Part shown: positions 59,978 through 64,000 of the stretch, piece after piece
Layout: each line of letters opens with the position of its first letter
How positions within the stretch are numbered: the first letter of the stretch is position 1
NCBI GenBank assembly: GCA_025937835.1
Contig: JAICQO010000012.1
Location: forward strand, 39,537 to 103,536
DNA length: 64,000 nt
Direction: 5' to 3'
From: Polyangiaceae bacterium
Lineage (GTDB): Bacteria > Myxococcota_A > Polyangia > Polyangiales > Polyangiaceae
Translations under genes and position numbers: made by a program
The notes under the pieces: model-generated
Databases searched by the model: none
What the model saw: only the letters and a program-made list of their open reading frames with translations
What the model was told of the DNA's origin: nothing

Positions 59978-60864
59978 AGCGCGTGCTCCTCAGCGGCGCG
60001 GGCGGCTTCTTCGCCCCGTATTTCCGCGCTTTCCTCGAGGCGCGCGGGATCGAGGTCTTGCCGCTCGGCCGCACCACCCACCCCGGCGTCGATTTCACGC
60101 TCCCCGAGCCGTGGGCAGAGGAGCTCGAGGCGCACCAGCCAGACGCAATTCTGCACCTCGCGGGCTGCATGGTGAGCGCCGACATCGCGGCGTACTACCG
60201 CGTGAACGTCGGCTTCGCCGCAGCGCTCTTCGAAGCCGCGCGACGCATTGGCTATCCGCCGAACAAGCCGATCCTCGTGCTCGGTTCTGCCGCGGAGATC
60301 GGCATCGCCCCCGACGGGGAGCGCCCGATCCTCGAAACCGCACCGCTCCGCCCGCTCGGTCACTACGGGATCAGCAAGGCGACACAAACCGAGCTCGCGC
60401 TGAGCGAAGCTCGGTCGAGAGCCGTCGTCGTGGCGCGCGTCTTCAACCTGGTCGGCAGCCTCGCGCTCGGCCACTTCGCGCGCTCGCTCGCCGACGTCGA
60501 AAGGCACGGCCAATCCGGCTCGATCCGCGTCGGAAACCTCGGCGCCGTTCGCGACTTCATCGATCCCCGCGATGCCGCGCGGCTGTGCTTCTCACTGCTC
60601 GAGAACCCGCGCGCCCACGGCGCCGTCACCAACGTCGCGAGCGGCAGCGGTGTCCGCCTCTCGGACGCGCTCGACACGCTGATCCGCGTCTCCGGCCTCC
60701 AGATCCGCGTCGAGCCCGATCCCGCGCGCATGAAACCCGCCGACGTGCCGTTCAGCATCGGCAGCGCGGCGCGGCTCAGCGAGCTGGTCGGCCCACTCGA
60801 GCTGATTCCCTTCGAGCAGTCGCTGCGTGACGCGTATCAGGCGGCGCTCGGCTCAGATCGCTGA
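59974..60864 (+). CDS. NAD-dependent sugar epimerase/reductase
   Basis: A 296-aa extended-SDR. The N-terminal motif is LLSGAGGFFAP (GxGGFxA form). LGSAAEIG holds the catalytic Ser and HYGISKATQ the Tyr-x3-Lys pair. FNLVGSLALGHFARSL and RDFIDPRDAARL follow, as in GDP-6-deoxy-4-keto-mannose reductases and 4-epimerases. It acts on an NDP-sugar whose identity is unknown. ATG 59974 overlaps the previous stop (ATGA). Its 3' end overlaps the convergent epimerase gene by 12 bp. Confidence 0.88.
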   Translation: MKRVLLSGAGGFFAPYFRAFLEARGIEVLPLGRTTHPGVDFTLPEPWAEELEAHQPDAILHLAGCMVSADIAAYYRVNVGFAAALFEAARRIGYPPNKPILVLGSAAEIGIAPDGERPILETAPLRPLGHYGISKATQTELALSEARSRAVVVARVFNLVGSLALGHFARSLADVERHGQSGSIRVGNLGAVRDFIDPRDAARLCFSLLENPRAHGAVTNVASGSGVRLSDALDTLIRVSGLQIRVEPDPARMKPADVPFSIGSAARLSELVGPLELIPFEQSLRDAYQAALGSDR

Positions 60865-61842
60865 CGTCGCGTTTCCGTCGAAGACGTTCGCGCGATACCA
60901 GTCGAAGGTGCGGCGGATGCCGTCTTCCAGGCTCACCTGGGAGCGGTAGCCGGTGAGCGCCGCGGTCTTCTTCATGTCCGGGCAGCGGCGCGCTGGGGAG
61001 CCGGGCGTCGCGGGCTTCGGCACCAGCGTCAGCTTGCGGCCGACGATGTCGACGATCTTCTGCGCGAGCTCGCCGATCGTCACCTCGGGCGCTTCGGTGC
61101 CGAGGTTCAGCGTCTCGTTCAGGGTTTTTTCGGAAGTGGCGGCGAGCTCCAGCATCGCCACGGCGTCGTCGATGAAGCAGAAGGTGCGGCGGTGGTCGAC
61201 CGAGAACACCTCGAGCGAGTCGCCGTCTTTCGCGGCGTAGGCGCGCTTCAGGAGCTCCGGCACGACGTGGGAGAGGCCCATGCGGGGGCCGTAAAAGTTA
61301 TGCGGGCGCACCAGCGTGAACGGCAGCCCGGACTGGTGGCACAGGGCCTCCCCGTAGATCTTCGACAGCATGTAGGAGGTGCGCGGGTGCTTGAGATCGG
61401 GCAAGCCGAGCGCGACCGACTCCGGCGTCGGGATCGGCAGCGTGAAGTTTTCAAGCAGGCCCGCGTACACTTCGCTGGTCGAGGCGAACACGAAGCGCTT
61501 CAGCTTGGTCTGGCGCTTGGCGAACGACAGGAGCGACAGCAGCATCGTGACGTTGTCGCCGAGCACCGCGTACGGGCGCTTCAGCACGTTCGAGACGCCG
61601 ATGATCGCCGCCAGGTGGAAGACGTAGTCGTAGTCGTTGTCGAAGGCGTCGAGCGCGGCCGGCTCGAGCACGTCCTTCTTGAAGAAGCGCACGTTGGGCT
61701 GCTTTTGCAGGGCCTCGAGCTCCGCGTCCGCCACGCCGCGCGCGAAGTTGTCGACCAGGTGCAGCGTGTGTCCCGCCGCGACCAGGCGCTTGGCCAGGTG
61801 CCCGCCGATGAATCCGGCGCCGCCGGTGATCAGTGTTTTCAC
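60853..61842 (-). CDS. NAD-dependent nucleotide-sugar epimerase/decarboxylase
   Basis: A 329-aa extended-SDR starting GTG 61842 behind GAGGAGG. It carries TGGAGFIGGHL, FASTSEVYAG with the catalytic Ser, SYMLSKIYGEAL with the Tyr-x3-Lys, and RPHNFYGPRMG. TFCFIDDAVAML lies towards the end. It resembles UDP-glucuronate epimerases and decarboxylases (UXS type). It is coupled (GTGA overlap) to the upstream nucleotide-sugar dehydrogenase gene, which makes the uronic-acid substrate such an enzyme would use. That sequence of steps is inferred from order. Confidence 0.9.
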   Translation of the reverse strand: MKTLITGGAGFIGGHLAKRLVAAGHTLHLVDNFARGVADAELEALQKQPNVRFFKKDVLEPAALDAFDNDYDYVFHLAAIIGVSNVLKRPYAVLGDNVTMLLSLLSFAKRQTKLKRFVFASTSEVYAGLLENFTLPIPTPESVALGLPDLKHPRTSYMLSKIYGEALCHQSGLPFTLVRPHNFYGPRMGLSHVVPELLKRAYAAKDGDSLEVFSVDHRRTFCFIDDAVAMLELAATSEKTLNETLNLGTEAPEVTIGELAQKIVDIVGRKLTLVPKPATPGSPARRCPDMKKTAALTGYRSQVSLEDGIRRTFDWYRANVFDGNATSAI

Positions 61843-63296
61843 GATGCTGCCTCCTCGCCGCGACCGATGCTGAAGACGCGGGCGCCCGCCTGGGTGAGCG
61901 CCGAACGCTGCGGCTTCGAGAGCACGGCGTTTCCGTCGAAGATCACCGGCCGGCTCTTGCCGAGCCAGCTCGCGACGTTGAGCGTCTGGTACTCGCGGTG
62001 CGGCACCGCGAACACCACCGCGTCCGCGCCCGACGGATCGGGCAGCTCGGGCTCGAGCTTGCGATCGAGCTCGGTCCAGTGAACGACCAGCGGGTCGTGA
62101 CACACCACCGTTGCGCCGCGCTTTTCGGCTTCGCGCACGAAATCCTCCGAAGGGGAGTAGCGGGTGTCGGCCACGTCCTGCCGGTAGCTCACGCCCAGCA
62201 ACACCAGCCGCTTGCCCTTCAGGCTGCCGAGCAGCCCTTCCAGCCGGTTCAGGCAGCGGATCGGCATGGCGTTGTTCGCCGCCACCGCTTCCTTGCAGAA
62301 CGGGAAGTTCACGCTCTCGGGTAGCCCGAACAAGTCGCGCGCGGCGACGGTTGCGAACAGCGGATCCTTGGTCAGGCAATAACCGCCGACGCCGAAGCCC
62401 GGCTGGCGGATGTTCGAGTGGGTCGGGCGCTTGCGGATCGCGCTCACGACTTCCATCAAATCGACGTTCAGCTCTTCCGCGAAGCGCCCCCACTCTTCCA
62501 TGAAGGCGATGGTCATGGCGCGGTAGCTGTTTTCGAGCACCTTGCCCATCTCGGAGGCCGTGGTCGAGCCCACGCGCGTGAGCGGGTATTTCTCGGCGTT
62601 CACGACGCCGGACAGGAACTTCTCGCAAGCGTCGGCCGCGGCCGGGGTGTGTCCGCTGTAGACGCGCCAGAAGTTCACGATCGAGTCGAAGTATTCGCTG
62701 CCCGGCATCACGCGCTCGTACGAGTGCGCGAGCAGGATCGACTTCGGGGGGAGGCCGCGCTGGGCGATGATCGCGTCGATCTCGGGCGCCAGCACCTTCT
62801 CGCAGGTTCCGGGCGGCACCGTGGTCTCGACGATCAAGAGCGCGCCTTCGGGCACGCGCTCGGCGACGCTGCGAACGGCCGCCTTCAAGCCGTCGTACTT
62901 GACCTTGGGTTTGCCGCCCTCCTGCAAGAGGTCGAGGTGCACGTCGATGATCGCGACCTTCGCCAGGCGATACGCTTCGTCGCTGGTCACGGCGATCAGG
63001 TTGCCGGTGCTGCGAGCGCGGGCCATCGCCTCGGCCATCTTCGGATCGGACGAGCGCACCGGCAGCTCTCCCGCGTTCACCGCAGAGACCTTGGCGCGGC
63101 CGTCCGGGGTCGAAAGCTCCACGCCGATCACGTCGTAGAGAGGCTGCCCGGTCTTCGGGTCGCGCGCGCTGGCCACCGCCAGAGCCATCGCCGAGCCGAC
63201 GAAACCGAGCCCTTGTACGCACACTACGGGGCGCCCGGAGGGGCCCGAGCTGCGACCCACGCTGGCCGCGAGCGCCGAAAAGCCGTCAGAAGACAT
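61839..63296 (-). CDS. UDP-sugar 6-dehydrogenase (UDP-GlcNAc/ManNAc or UDP-glucose type)
   Basis: A 485-aa nucleotide-sugar dehydrogenase. The N-terminal Rossmann motif is VQGLGFVGSAMALA. The substrate block includes ETTVPPGTCEKVL, and ENSYRAMTIAFMEEWGRF follows. The catalytic Cys lies in GFGVGGYCLTKDP. C-terminal domain features are GVSYRQDVADTRYSPSEDFV and FAVPHREY. It oxidises the C6 alcohol of a UDP-sugar to a uronate. The pattern is nearer the WecC type than human-type UGDH. Its start is 68 bp from the partial gene at 63365. The stop is coupled to the epimerase gene. Confidence 0.92.
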   Translation of the reverse strand: MSSDGFSALAASVGRSSGPSGRPVVCVQGLGFVGSAMALAVASARDPKTGQPLYDVIGVELSTPDGRAKVSAVNAGELPVRSSDPKMAEAMARARSTGNLIAVTSDEAYRLAKVAIIDVHLDLLQEGGKPKVKYDGLKAAVRSVAERVPEGALLIVETTVPPGTCEKVLAPEIDAIIAQRGLPPKSILLAHSYERVMPGSEYFDSIVNFWRVYSGHTPAAADACEKFLSGVVNAEKYPLTRVGSTTASEMGKVLENSYRAMTIAFMEEWGRFAEELNVDLMEVVSAIRKRPTHSNIRQPGFGVGGYCLTKDPLFATVAARDLFGLPESVNFPFCKEAVAANNAMPIRCLNRLEGLLGSLKGKRLVLLGVSYRQDVADTRYSPSEDFVREAEKRGATVVCHDPLVVHWTELDRKLEPELPDPSGADAVVFAVPHREYQTLNVASWLGKSRPVIFDGNAVLSKPQRSALTQAGARVFSIGRGEEAAS

Positions 63297-63364
63297 TGGG
63301 CAGGCTTTCTAACACTTGTTCGGGAGAGTGCAGCCTCGGTTGCGGGGCGCCGCCCCCTGTGGCG

Positions 63365-64000
63365 CTAGTCGAGCTCGTACAGGCGATGTCCGGCCGGCAA
63401 CTTGGTGCGCTTGCCGCCGTGCTTGTCGAGAAAATCGGAGATCTGGCGCTCTTGCTTGTCCTTCACGAGCACGTGCGTGACCTTGAAATGGTCGAGGATC
63501 CGCAGGCGCTCCGCGTCGGAGGTGCGCCGATTCAGGAACAGGTCCACGGCCTCGAGGCGCGCCGTCCGATCTTCGACGAGTGGATTCTCGTGGTTCAGCG
63601 CCACCACGCGCGGGCCGAAGGTCGGGACCGGCCAGGTGAGCATCGCGTCGCCGAGCACCACGGCGTCCGGTCCTGCGATCTGGCCGACGCGCTCTGCGTA
63701 ACGCACGAACGCGCTCCGCGCGTCCTGTGCCCGAGCGTGCATCTTCGAGAACTCGCGCCAGGTGTCTTCGATGTTGATGTAAGCGCTGAGGCCGAGCGTC
63801 ACCGCCACCAACAGCGAGCCGCCCCAAGCCGAGAGCTTCTCGTTCCAGGTGCGCGGCGTCGTGGTCCGGCGCGGGCTCGCCGCGACCAGCACCCAGACCA
63901 CCGCGACCTGCAGGTAAAACACCGTGAGCAGGATGAAGCGGTGTCCGAGCGGCAGCGGCACGAAAGCGTTGCCGATGAACGGCGCCGCCATCGACAGCGC
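63365..64000 (-). CDS. C-terminal part of a polytopic membrane protein (5' end beyond window)
   Basis: The frame is open to the window edge: the ATG at 63991 is followed upstream by three more in-frame codons, so the start is probably outside. At least two membrane helices (FILLTVFYLQVAVVWVLVAA and LLVAVTLGLSAYI) precede a soluble domain of about 120 residues. That domain contains DAVVLGDAMLTWPVPTFGP and a final FKVTHVLVKDKQERQISDFL. This layout (helices plus a late soluble segment about a residue's location or name) resembles GT-C or DUF membrane proteins of exopolysaccharide loci. No active-site motif can be called. Confidence 0.65.
   Translation of the reverse strand, partial: ALSMAAPFIGNAFVPLPLGHRFILLTVFYLQVAVVWVLVAASPRRTTTPRTWNEKLSAWGGSLLVAVTLGLSAYINIEDTWREFSKMHARAQDARSAFVRYAERVGQIAGPDAVVLGDAMLTWPVPTFGPRVVALNHENPLVEDRTARLEAVDLFLNRRTSDAERLRILDHFKVTHVLVKDKQERQISDFLDKHGGKRTKLPAGHRLYELD

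Noticed and set aside
60853..63222. Long frame joining the epimerase to upstream sequence
   Set aside because: Homology starts at GTG 61842 with GAGGAGG before it; upstream part is an out-of-frame reading of the dehydrogenase gene.

Overview
High-GC DNA with very strong G/C bias at codon third positions. It has many lipoproteins with glycine-rich linkers, Hanks-type Ser/Thr kinases with DUF4388-like N-termini, PEGA repeats and a DUF1592/DUF1552 pair. Together these point to a myxobacterium (Myxococcota, probably Polyangiales); this is inferred from gene content only. I saw no rRNA, tRNA, CRISPR array or intact insertion sequence.

Layout. (1) 1-4.0 kb: a nucleotidyltransferase-aminotransferase fusion running off the left edge, a second small nucleotidyltransferase and, divergently, inositol-3-phosphate synthase. 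This looks like a module for activated polar head groups, probably phospholipid. (2) 4.1-9.2 kb: an envelope operon (lipoprotein, DUF4159, VWA/GATase-like membrane protein, Cys-rich lipoprotein) divergent from a lipoprotein plus a small membrane protein. (3) 9.4-18.3 kb: housekeeping and signalling genes: PEGA protein, TetR regulator with SDR, sensor-like lipoprotein, EAL phosphodiesterase, peroxiredoxin with a histone-like tail, Fe-type superoxide dismutase, phosphoglycerate dehydrogenase-like enzyme. (4) 18.6-22.9 kb: two diheme cytochrome c lipoproteins, a Cys-rich lipoprotein and degraded fragments. (5) 22.9-26.2 kb: glycosyltransferase, 57-aa membrane protein and O-antigen ligase/polymerase, flanked by two copies of a short repeat. 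(6) 27-30.6 kb: DUF1592/DUF1552 pair.

(7) 30.7-64 kb is a large surface-polysaccharide region. It holds a Wzz-type protein without its own kinase, glycosyltransferases, a GH9 glycanase, an SGNH hydrolase and an overlapping four-gene operon (asparagine synthetase, acyl-AMP ligase, NAD-synthetase-like enzyme, VOC protein). Next come a Ser/Thr kinase fused to a decayed BY-kinase-like domain, a DUF4388 pseudokinase, a flippase-like membrane protein and a HAD-UbiA fusion. Then there is a polyamine pair (aguB-aguA), an RluA pseudouridine synthase, a GT-C-like membrane protein, a GT2/nucleotidyltransferase/GT2/epimerase operon, and a convergent epimerase plus nucleotide-sugar dehydrogenase operon.

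Two heptose-pathway stumps lie about 11 kb apart: a heptosyltransferase 5' end joined in frame to an hldE 3' end, and an hldD without its Rossmann half. They suggest that an ancestral LPS-core locus was broken up while the present gene set was assembled. The strongest candidates for new biology are the nucleotidyltransferase-aminotransferase fusion next to inositol-phosphate synthase, and the kinase/pseudo-BY-kinase/pseudokinase set in the polysaccharide locus.
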